Assembly: GCA_900660155.1 (NCBI GenBank)
Contig: CABFPE010000475.1
Span: 531,664 to 595,663, forward strand
Origin: Hofstenia miamia
Lineage: Eukaryota; Xenacoelomorpha; Acoela; Hofsteniidae
Direction of reading: 5' to 3'
Length of the DNA: 64,000 nt
Shown here piece by piece: positions 13,801-21,949 of this stretch; the first letter of the stretch is position 1; each line of letters starts with the position of its first letter. The notes under the pieces are model-generated. The model saw only the letters and a program-made list of their open reading frames with translations, made no database searches and was not told where the DNA came from. The translations under genes were made by a program, and so were the position numbers.

Positions 13801-16480
13801 TAGTATCATGAAGCATTAGTGACATGCAGCTATGACAATATGACAATGTATGACGAGGAAGATTAGCTCCACACTTCTCATCTACATAATCATCTGATTC
13901 TTGAGTATTTGAAAATGATTGGCTTCGACTTATTTGAACTTTCAATGACGAAATTACTAGAGGGATATGGATTATTGAATGCTTTAGTGATCTACGCGTA
14001 TTAAATTATGTTTAATTGTAGAACGCAAAAATGTCGGAAACTATCTGATTAATTAATGATGATTAGTGGCGTAGCCAGGTTAGTCAAGTTTGGGTCGCCA
14101 TTTTAGTACTGGATCGGCCAATGGCAATTAAAATTAAAAGATATTGAAGAAGGTTTTTTGTTTCCCTTCTGCATTATGCTACAGAATATAACATTGTATT
14201 TTTTATTGAAATTACTAACAAAAATTTAACATACATGTATATAATCGACAAAAATGTCAGTATTTTTTAAATGCAAAAATACATTTCAGTTTTCGCTCAA
14301 ATTAACCATTGAGGCATATGCTACCATTGAAACAGACACGTAGCCACGGAGGGCTTGGGGGGCAAACTCCCCTGGAAGGTTAGGCAACCCCTCCTGGATA
14401 ACAAAGCCAAAAACAAAATGAGCATGTAAAAATAAAAAATGTTAATTAAACTTTTGTAATTTTGCTCTCAATAATGTCGTGAAATTCACTCTATTATGTC
14501 TATATTTTCAAAAAATTTTCGCTCCGTTTTTGGTCATTTACTTGATCACTACTAGATGACCTCACCCATCTGAAAATCCCGCGAATGCATGCAACATAAA
14601 ATTACAATGGTGTACAGACTTGATAAAATTTTAGCATAAATTAAAAAGAAAGTCGAAATTCCCATCAACGCTACCTGAATGTGTGTCGACCCCCTTAAGT
14701 GATAATGTTGGCTACGGGCCTGCATTGGATTCATTTTTCAGGTTAACAATGCAAAATGCTATAAATACATAACGTTTATCCTATTGTAAATCATTCACGT
14801 TTTGCACAATCAAACTATCTAATAGTTGTTTAATAAACTTTACTGACAAAGGTGTGTTTTAAGCATCATTTTTTAATATTATATTTCTATAAAATTGAGC
14901 TTTCAAAACCATTTTTCAATTTACATAAAATTTCAAAATTATATTTTTGAATACAGTAAACAAAAATACATGTAGCATTAATAACTTATGCATAAGGAAA
15001 TTCTTTATAGAATAAAAAGAAAACTGAAAAACTGCTGGATAGGCTGAAACAAACCGAATATGTGTATGCATAACTTTGTCATATTATAAGTAAAATCTGC
15101 GGCGTTTCTTAGCTCTTAAATGCTTTATGATAGACACATAATCAATGCTGCTCATCAATTACTTTTCCATTGACATGAGCAGGAGGTCAGACATTCTGCT
15201 TGTTGACATTCATGATCGCAACTTTGATATGATTTTTCTTACAGAAGAAAACAGTCTCTCTACAAAACAAGATGCAACAGGTAAAATAATGTCACAATTA
15301 TACAAATATAACTCCGGAAATATGTTGATATCAATTGCATCTTGTATATTGATTAAGTCAATATGATCACCAGAATCAAGTTAATGACAATTTCGCCATC
15401 ATTAAAAAATTTGATGAGTCAAATATTCTTGAATACTCTTAACCTACACTTATATAGCCATTACTAAGGCTGGCTAGAACATTTATATGTCCAGTGCTTC
15501 AGTCGAACGGGGAGAGTCTCAAAAACAAGCTGTCATTTCCTGCTAGTGCATCCCAGCTTCAAGAGGAAGACATCTCTTTCCATTTATGGTTGGGAGATCT
15601 CCACACACTTTTCTGTCATTTAAGGCACCACAGTAATTCCAAATCTTCTTTACCACAGATACGAAATAACATGTCTGAGTGCAAATCCCAATTAAGGCTG
15701 GGCCGACAGAATGCACCTTTAGCTGTTATATACAGCTTGCCATTACATTAATCTAAATTTATTTTAATATTTCATAGTTTATTTGTTATGCAATAGAATA
15801 CACGATTAACATAGCTTGATGTGAAATAAATTCTAAATCATTTGGAGTGTGAACAATGCGAATTGCTAGTCGAATTTAAAAAATTGTAGTTGCACAGACA
15901 TAATAACAAGATGCTTATTTTCATACACATGTAATGATTACATTATTACTTATGTTTGCAATACACAATAAGTAGCTGAACTAAGAGTAATTTAATCAAA
16001 ATAACAATAGGCCTATGCTATGCAGGAATCATATCACTACCAAATATTTGAAGCGGACCGCTTCTTAAAAATTTAAGGCTGTCAGGCTTTCACTTGGCTA
16101 CGTCCTTGGTGGAGGTGATAATCATTTATGAAACGTAACTCAACTTGAATAATATTCAGAAATGCATTACTTCAAAAGGCTAAGACAAAATTGCTTGGAA
16201 TAAAATTAATGCGAAACCTTAATTTTAATGAATGAAAAATATTCGGGCTCCTTCTTTTAATTCTTACTTGCAAAGCAATTGCATCTAAGCTAAGTCATAC
16301 CTCTTCTTCTTCCTCCTCCTCTGGATCCTTTCCTTCAGAATCTCGGTCTTCTTTATCTTCACCATCTTCCCGTTCTATTTCATTCTCAGCTTTTGATTCA
16401 TCTTCTTCCATGGTATCTTCATCCTGAGGTGGATCAGGATCTGTAGATGGATCAACAGTCATTTCTTCAGAATCAGACAT
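4234..16480 (-). CDS. LRRC23: Leucine-rich repeat-containing protein 23 (radial spoke 3 component), complete
   Basis: Seven coding exons in phase, all with GT-AG borders: 16480-16301, 6763-6651, 6609-6356, 5489-5362, 5319-5183, 5133-5057, 4400-4234; total 1,056 nt, 351 residues, against about 343 in human LRRC23. Residues 1-60 are an acidic tail (MSDSEEMTVDPSTDPDPPQD then Glu/Asp runs). Next come the family signature ISLLCKIGNGLAHAYVRL and six to seven leucine-rich repeats (HLRYVDVSSNSIKNIS, ELPYLQTASFAFNKI, LHTLELRNNKL, KNLYLAQNQI, LHLLHLRENQLD, KSLQYINVRGN). The end is the LRR cap and helix IDRLDKDEYTDDERQEAEEI. LRRC23 is a known part of radial spoke RS3 in the axoneme and is needed for sperm motility. 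The start codon is ATG 16480; a polypyrimidine tract and AG (TTTTTTAG) about 14 bases upstream suggests a further non-coding 5' exon. Introns are 9,537, 41, 866, 42, 49 and 656 bp. A donor-like GTAAGA before the stop allows an alternative C terminus. Identification is by memory of the human sequence and is very strong. Confidence 0.93.
6764..9100 (-). other. LRRC23 intron 1, 3' third: unassigned, repeat-derived in part
   Basis: Intronic sequence between exon 2 of LRRC23 and the gypsy-type element. It has a short CA run (6845-6865) and a near-repeat of a CAGCTTCCTAxCCTA motif at about 7362 and 7452. Base composition turns less AT-rich near 8,500, where the retroelement's 3' region may begin. 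An open frame at 8698-8901 (minus) has no match I recognise. It may be the 3' part of the retroelement. Confidence 0.4.
9101..13470 (-). mobile_element. Ty3/gypsy-type LTR retroelement fossil, inserted in LRRC23 intron 1
   Basis: Read on the minus strand, the usual gag-pol order is visible: a CCHC zinc knuckle (CYNCGQKGHRKLEC) near 13,290; an aspartic-protease region about 12,970-12,660; reverse transcriptase about 12,460-11,500, with the conserved CIDFRKL, VIDLCKAYWQV and AFGLCNAPATFQ blocks and the YxDD-type site; RNase H about 11,470-11,100; and integrase about 10,700-9,850, including an HHCC-type zinc region. A short acidic open region lies downstream (9,707-9,405). The element is broken, with several breaks in pol. 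Most of gag and the 5' LTR are not seen, so it looks cut off near 13,470. I could not find a matching pair of LTRs. The outer left limit is uncertain and may extend to about 8,300. It lies in the same orientation as its host gene LRRC23. Age: old enough to be fully degraded, but domains remain easy to read. Confidence 0.85.
9109..9330 (-). repeat. Four spaced copies of a GCCCTTTAGTTGGCGGTG motif
   Basis: The motif starts at 9109, 9181, 9240 and 9303, each followed closely by GGACTA or a variant, so the units are about 59-72 bp long. It lies just 3' of the gypsy-type coding region and probably belongs to that element's 3' region. A related stretch (CGCCCTTTAGTTG) occurs once inside pol near 12,364. 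The role is unknown. Confidence 0.75.
13471..14059 (-). other. LRRC23 intron 1 segment, nothing recognised
   Basis: AT-rich intron sequence between the gypsy-type element and the hAT relic. Short open frames on both strands (13555-13737, 13727-13945) show no recognisable domain. Confidence 0.5.
14334..14722. mobile_element. Candidate MITE nested in the hAT relic
   Basis: CACGTAGCCACGGAGGGC at about 14,334 faces the inverted form GTTGGCTACGGGCC at about 14,705. The enclosed 390 bp has no coding content. The ends resemble those of the outer hAT relic, so it is probably a non-autonomous relative. Confidence 0.4.
15130..15300 (-). pseudogene. hAT transposase C-terminal dimerisation region, degraded
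   Basis: This is the only clearly recognisable protein piece of the hAT relic. It has the ERLFSSVRKI core and the leucine-rich SDLLLMSMEK end, with an in-frame stop after KLRS. The N-terminal BED finger and catalytic RNase H-like domain are not readable. Confidence 0.55.
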
Positions 16481-16682
16481 TTTCACGTGTTAAGCTAAAA
16501 AACAAGTATCTAGGATACAAAATAATACAAAGATAATGTAGTTTTCAAAAATATTGTTTGAATGTTTATAATGTGTAAGATTTAAAAATCTTTATTTACT
16601 AAATTTCTAATTCTAAAATTAATAAATATTTTCAATATATTTCAATATAGGACGGAAAATTCCCATTACCACATGCAAAATT

Positions 16683-17284
16683 GGTTGGTACTTTTTTTCA
16701 TTCTTGAAAATCTCAAATTCTCCAAATTTTTCTCAGAATGGACACTTGCAGTAATTTTTCTAAGGGAAATGTGTCCATTAAATAATATTCTTGGAAGGAT
16801 TTGAGATAAATTTGGNATTATTAAGTTAATTACAAGGTACATACTTCCAAAGAGATTAGTATAAAAAAACATTTACAATAATAGTCAATATTTGTTTTCT
16901 CATCTTATTACTGAATAATCTAAAATAGGCTTTCCCGAGATTCTACCATTCTGCAGAAAACCTGAACGATAAAACAAACTTCAATTTGGCACAGATTGTC
17001 AGCCTTATGTAGGCTATTACCTGCTAATCATGCATAAATGTTAAATTTTTCATATTTCAAATATCATATCGTAATACAAAGCAAAAGAAAAAAATCGATC
17101 CTAGTAAAAATTTACTGTAACCAAGCAAAATTTGCAAACTATGATAAAAACATGTTCAAATTTATATGTTGGCCGTTTATATATTTTGTGGAACATGAAT
17201 ACTCTGAAATTCTTATTTACACAATGTCGAATGCCTAATCAGCAGCAACAAATTNATTTTCAAGAATGAAAAAAAGTACCAACC
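16683..17284. repeat. 29-bp inverted repeat whose right arm begins exactly at an N
   Basis: GGTTGGTACTTTTTTTCATT and the nine following bases (16683-16711) recur inverted at 17256-17284, directly after the single N at 17255. Another N is at 16816. The DNA between has no recognisable gene. The coincidence of an inverted arm with an N suggests an assembly join rather than a natural fold-back. Confidence 0.7.
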
Positions 17285-17316
17285 TGCAAAATTTGTGGAG
17301 TGGGGAATCTTTAAAA

Positions 17317-17640
17317 CCTGCCCAGAAATTAATGACGTAATCAAAATCGTTTTGACATCATGTTCTTAAATTTCAATGTGCTGCCCAGAAATCTGTATAT
17401 TATTTATTGTCTATGATGCCCAGATATTTTTTAATTAAATTTCATTGCTGCCCAGAGATTTTTAAATTATTTTTTATTTTGCAACACGATTTTTAGTTAA
17501 CTTGCGATGCTGCCCAGATATTTTCTAATTAATTTCGTTGCTGCCCAGAGATTTTTGTTAACTTCCGATGATGACCAGAGATTTTGAAGTAGTTTTCCAA
17601 GGTGCCCAGAGATTTTTATTCCAATACTGCTTCAGCTGAT
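17317..17640 (+). repeat. Minisatellite, about 31-bp period, GCCCAGAGATTTTT units
   Basis: Units opening with GCCCAGA(G/T)ATTTT occur about every 31 bp or twice that (for example 17,407, 17,439, 17,501, 17,532, 17,563 and 17,594 approximately), with AT-rich remainders. The unit start matches the inside of the element's terminal repeat. The array was therefore probably generated from the transposon end. Confidence 0.75.
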
Positions 17641-18404
17641 ATTGCCAACTATTTATTTTATATAAAGCACATTTATTGTGGTTAATTGCAGTTTTTTAGA
17701 GAGAGATTTTGTTCTCACTTTTATCGTGATTTGCTTGCTTTTACGATTCTGCATTATATTAATATTTATTATATCATATTTTTCAAATTACATATTCAGT
17801 TTCCAATATTTCGAAATGAAATATAAATGACTATTCTATGTAATAAATGTTGAAAAAACTTGAGCAATTGCTCCATTGAACAGGCTGGACTCTAACCAGC
17901 AATCTCTTATTAATAATGAGTGTGCTATCATTGCGCCACTGTTCAATATATGTATCAATCTACATTCAAATTAAAAAAATCGGGGAATTTAAATCCCTTC
18001 AACTGCCTTTAGCTTTATGTGATATCATTTCCCACTCAATGGGGGAATGAGCTTACTTAAACTAAATTTTCAAATCTGTATATTATTTATTGTCTATGAT
18101 GCCCAGATATTTTTTAATTAAATTTCATTGCTGCCCAGAGATTTTTAAATTATTTTTTATTTTGCAACACGATTTTTAGTTAACTTGCGATGCTGCCCAG
18201 ATATTTTCTAATTAATTTCGTTGCTGCCCAGAGATTTTTGTTAACTTCCGATGATGACCAGAGATTTTGAAGTAGTTTTCCAAGGTGCCCAGAGATTTTT
18301 ATTCCAATACTGCTTCAGCTGATATTGCCANNNNNNTGCCTTTAGCTCTATGTAATATCATTTCCCACTCAATGGGGGAATGAGCTTACTTAAACTAAAT
18401 TTTC
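17391..18404 (+). repeat. 257-bp exact direct duplication flanking a 6-N gap
   Basis: The block 17391-17647 recurs at about 18074-18330, immediately before NNNNNN. The 68-bp block that precedes the second copy (18004-18073, starting TGCCTTTAGCTTTATG) recurs just after the Ns (18337-18404) with two or three differences. The order A...C-A-NNNNNN-C' is what two overlapping, unmerged contigs or haplotypes would give. Confidence 0.8.
17876..17945 (-). tRNA. tRNA-like sequence, degenerate (possible anticodon TTA)
   Basis: On the minus strand the ends pair perfectly as an acceptor stem (TGAACAG with CTGTTCA). An A-box-like TGGCGCAATGATAGCAC and a B-box-like GGTTAGAGTCC follow in the right order, with a 5-bp T stem (GCTGG/CCAGC). 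A run of six Ts lies about 18 bases downstream, as in Pol III genes. The D stem and anticodon stem each have one mismatch, the loop lacks U33, and the nominal anticodon TTA would read the UAA stop. These points favour a dead tRNA or a tRNA-derived SINE head. It lies inside a non-autonomous transposon. Confidence 0.45.
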
Positions 18405-19006
18405 GTATTTACTAAAAAATGTTCTATTATTCTATAAATGTTAATAATAATAATCTGCTACATCGTTTAAAAGAGAAAAACACTGTTTAATGTGAAAAAT
18501 TAATTCCAACGTTAATTTGAGTAATGCTATTTTACGAAGAAACCTGTAACTTTACTCCGGCTTAAAAACTTTGCTCGGCAATACTATATTACACCTAAAT
18601 AACTAAAAAATTACTTGAATAAGTACATTAAGCAGTTTACTATATCAAAAACGTTGTTTTTCCGAGAATTGTATTTTCGGTTTTTGGTACGTCATAATAT
18701 TTTAATGACGTCATACCGGATCTGGGCAGCAAATCTCTGGGCAGGTTTTAAAGATACCATTGTGGAGATGGAGAGTATCAAAGTGTTCGAAATTAGCATA
18801 GCATTCATAAACAAAAATAAAATGGCTTAAGATTTATATGAATAACTGAAAAATGGAATGCAATGGCGAAAACTATATTATTTATTCGGAAATGATAGTA
18901 AAATGGTGTCATAGAGTAACGCTCCAGAGGAAGCTCTTTGATTGTAGAAGGTTTTTAGTATAAGGTGAGAAGGGTTAAATAATTAGGGTTTAAGTTTAGA
19001 ATGATT

Positions 19007-20877
19007 AAGTTTGGTGACGAAGGTATAGAATAGGGTGCACGCGGATAAAATATACACTAATACAAGGTAAAAATGCGATGAGAAATACAATAAAATTCGC
19101 AAAAAACCTTAAAAAATAATGTATTTAAACCAATAACTTTGCAAATTTAACCAAATTCGCAGCACGCGGTACATGTTTAAGGAGAATAGCACAGAAAACT
19201 TGAAATTCATTAAATTACACGATCTAAAAGTATATTCTATTATTAACCCAAATGCAAGATATAGATGTACATTTATGTAAATCTATACATTTTTTAGTGT
19301 AAATCAAGTCTTTCTTACTTGATTTTTAAATAAATTGCAACTTTCAGAGAATTTGTTCTCCCGATTAGTATTTATTTTTATATTTTACCGATTAGTATCG
19401 AATTTATAGCTAGCGTGATTGCGTTGCATAAATTTTTAATGCATAAATATACATTTCGCTAATATTGTTATAAATATATTTTGAATAGTGCGGATGTACA
19501 GTATCGGTGGGTGCAATAACCATGGGCCTGTCGATATGCAATTGTTACTGAAAATTTTAATAAATTTACTCAAAGTGTTATATGCATTAAGTATAACGTA
19601 TAAACTTATATATTTTCATACTTTTTGAACATGTATAGGGAACTCAACATAGGGCCTTTTATAATTGAAGCATGTAGTGCAAGATCCCATTTTGTGCAAA
19701 TGTGCTAAAGCCCAATCTGCCTTTCCACGCTAAACCGCAACTAGCCCTTCTTCCAATCGCCACTAAACTGCAGATTTATCGAGCGTGTGTATTGACTGTC
19801 CTGTTATACGCCTCGCCAATATGGTACGCGAACAAGTCTCTGCTATTGAGCTTGGAGAAACTGAATAATCGTTGCCTCAAATGGTGCTGTCCCACATCAC
19901 TGTCTTATATTTTCAAAATCTTGGCCTATAGGTTTCCCTATTGATTATCATGATCTCTTGCTTTTCAACAAATTATTGAATTTTCACGTTGATATTTCAA
20001 ACTATGTATCACTTCGCCCCGCTACTTCTTTGTCACGGTTTTCTTACATGTATTTATCTGAACTGAAATATCCGAAAAACGGAATTCGAGAGAAAATTAC
20101 TTCTTCCGCATTATTAAGCTCGTGAATCACCTTATCAAATCTTATCATCTTGATCCTACTCTTCCCCAGCCTATTTTAGAACTTCAATACGACGAATTCT
20201 GGATTGCCCCTCCGCCGTTACTCCCTTGGGGACTCCTGCTCGTGGCATCTTACTTGCTCCAGCCATTTGTGCTCTCATCTCTATTGCTGATTCTCAACTC
20301 CTGCCAAGGTCTCTGTGCCTTTTTGTTTTTATATTGTTTATGTTGCTCACTGTTTTTTCTTGATTTCCTGTTTTAGCCTGTAATTGGGAATACTGTCTTT
20401 TATTATTATATATTATTATTAAGACATGTGCAAGGACTACCAGCGATAATTAGGTGCAATGTTTAAAATATATTAGTTGTTATAATAATACGAGTAAAAC
20501 ACATTGAGTAATCGAAATTAACATATTTACATTTTTATCAAAATGTATTTGGAAACTTCACCTAAGATAAGGACTTGATTTAAACTAAACATGGATAGAT
20601 TTGCAAAAATATACTTTTAGATCGTGTAATTTGTTTAATAATAGTTAATTATTTTATGAATTTCAGGTTTTTTATGCTATTGTTCTTAAATACGTACCGC
20701 GTGCTAACTCGTGTTACTGCGTGCTACGAATTTGGTTAATTATGCAAAGTTATCGGTCTATATCGATTATATTTTAAACTTTTCATGTATTTTATTGCAT
20801 TTCTCATAGTTTTTTACCCTCTAATGGTGTTTATTTTATCCGCGTGCACCCTGTTCTATACCTTCGCCAAGTTTGGT
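19007..20877. mobile_element. Long-TIR DNA transposon A (Mutator-like), 9-bp target duplication, with LINE cargo
   Basis: AAGTTTGGT stands at 19007-19015 and at 20869-20877, a perfect 9-bp target duplication. The element itself is 19016-20868 and opens GACGAAGGTATAGAA, with the inverse at the right. The inverted repeats extend roughly 300 bp at about 85% identity by eye and each contain internal copies of an AGCACGCGGTA motif. A 9-bp duplication with long inverted ends is typical of Mutator-like elements (MULEs). No transposase is present. The centre holds the 3' end of a non-LTR retrotransposon. The same ends are found on element B at 21351-25612. Confidence 0.75.
19702..20420 (+). pseudogene. 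CR1/Jockey-like LINE, 3' end of reverse transcriptase and 3' tail
   Basis: The frame 19702-19944 reads ...LQIYRACVLTVLLYASPIWY...LEKLNNRCLKWC, the conserved segment after the RT palm in CR1/Jockey-type LINEs. The sequence continues, after a frame change near 19,900, with text resembling LPIDYHDLLLFNKLLN, the usual C-terminal motif of the same proteins. The frame closes near 20,122. A 3' untranslated part ends in a TTA-rich tail at about 20,400-20,420. The copy lacks its 5' part. Confidence 0.65.
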
Positions 20878-21303
20878 TTTGGCTAGAAAGTTTAGGAATT
20901 GAGCGAAACATTCCTTGTTGATTAACTCGTTGATACACTCAAAACCGATGTTTTGAAATGTCATACTAAGAAGATACAACATGCTCATTTACTATTGCCT
21001 GTTAATGTCCATCTTGTCGTCTGCTGAAGCCCGATTTACAGTATACTTGTAAATTTTATTTTTATTCATTGCTAAATTCAATTGAGGATATACAATGCGC
21101 CTTTACTTATTTTGAATGGGTAAATGTAGATGAAACGGTTGTAGAATTACGTGCAAAAACTGCTAGTCAATATAGGGTGTTTATTTTATCCGCGTGCACC
21201 CTGTTCTATACCTTCGCCAAGTTTGGTTTTGGCTAGAAAGTTTAGGAATTGAGCGAAACATTCCTTGTTGATTAACTCGTTGATACACTCAAAACCGATG
21301 TTC
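20828..21303 (+). repeat. 127-bp direct duplication covering the end of element A and its flank
   Basis: 20828-20954 (from GTGTTTATTTTATCCGCGTG through the right end of element A and 80 bp of flank) recurs at 21177-21303 with no differences that I can see. The spacing is 349 bp. Because the block spans the element border, it is a later local duplication or an assembly effect, not a second insertion. Confidence 0.8.
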
Positions 21304-21949
21304 CATCTGTATGCTTTGATTAGGTTTAGGAGCATAGCGCTTACTTATCTTGCGAAGGTGCCGAATAGTGCCACGCGGACAAAATAAACACTATTAGAGA
21401 GTAAAAACTATGAGAAATGCAATAAAATTCATAAAAAGTTTAAAAATAATTGATATAAACCGATAACTTTACATAATTAACTAAATTCGTAGCAAACGGT
21501 AACACACGACAGCACGCGGTATTTATGAAAGATAATATGATAATTGATCAAAAACAAAGATATTTAATTTTAAAATGTCTAAATATAAAAGTATAACAAC
21601 TGAAATATTTAAATTTACAACTTCAAACTAAAAACTGTTTTCAATAAACTGTAGTGAAGTTCTATAGGTGGCTATTTTTCAGGTAAAAAGTAATGGACCA
21701 ATTAAAATTAATTTTGCCAAATATAATTCAATATTGCCACTTAAAAAAATTGTTTTTTGTTAAATTTCTGTTTTTTTACGCCATACTTAGTGGAATTAGC
21801 ACTGCTTGAGTTAATGTTGTAACTTGATTTTCTTATATATAGCGGTATAATTTTATTTATCAATAATGTAGTGTATATTTAAGCTTGATTTTCGAGTATC
21901 TCTTTCATTTAATGTTGCCACCCGATTTTCAGTCTAAAACTGCATTATA

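Larger units (their letters stand above)
14060..16112 (-). mobile_element. hAT-like DNA transposon relic with GTAGCCA ends, nested MITE inside
   Basis: The left end has AGTGGCGTAGCCAGG (about 14,063); the right end has, inverted, TTGGCTACGTCC (about 16,096). A minus-strand segment at 15,300-15,130 reads PVASCFVERLFSSVRKI followed by an arginine-rich helix and MSTSRMSDLLLMSMEK. This is the conserved hAT C-terminal dimerisation block (typical form: ...ERSFSxLRRIKxxLRSTM..RL..L..). Upstream minus-strand sequence to about 15,740 looks like further degraded coding DNA. I could not confirm an 8-bp target duplication, so the borders are approximate. Confidence 0.55.
17301..18759. mobile_element. Non-autonomous DNA transposon with 8-bp target duplication TTGTGGAG
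   Basis: The 8-mer TTGTGGAG stands at 17293-17300 and again at 18760-18767. Inside it the ends are inverted repeats of about 25 bp: TGGGGAATCTTTAAAACC on the left, and on the right, reversed, TGGTATCTTTAAAACCTGCC. An 8-bp duplication fits hAT or P families. The interior holds a 31-bp-period minisatellite, a tRNA-like sequence and an assembly gap (six Ns at 18331-18336). No transposase is seen. Confidence 0.75.
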
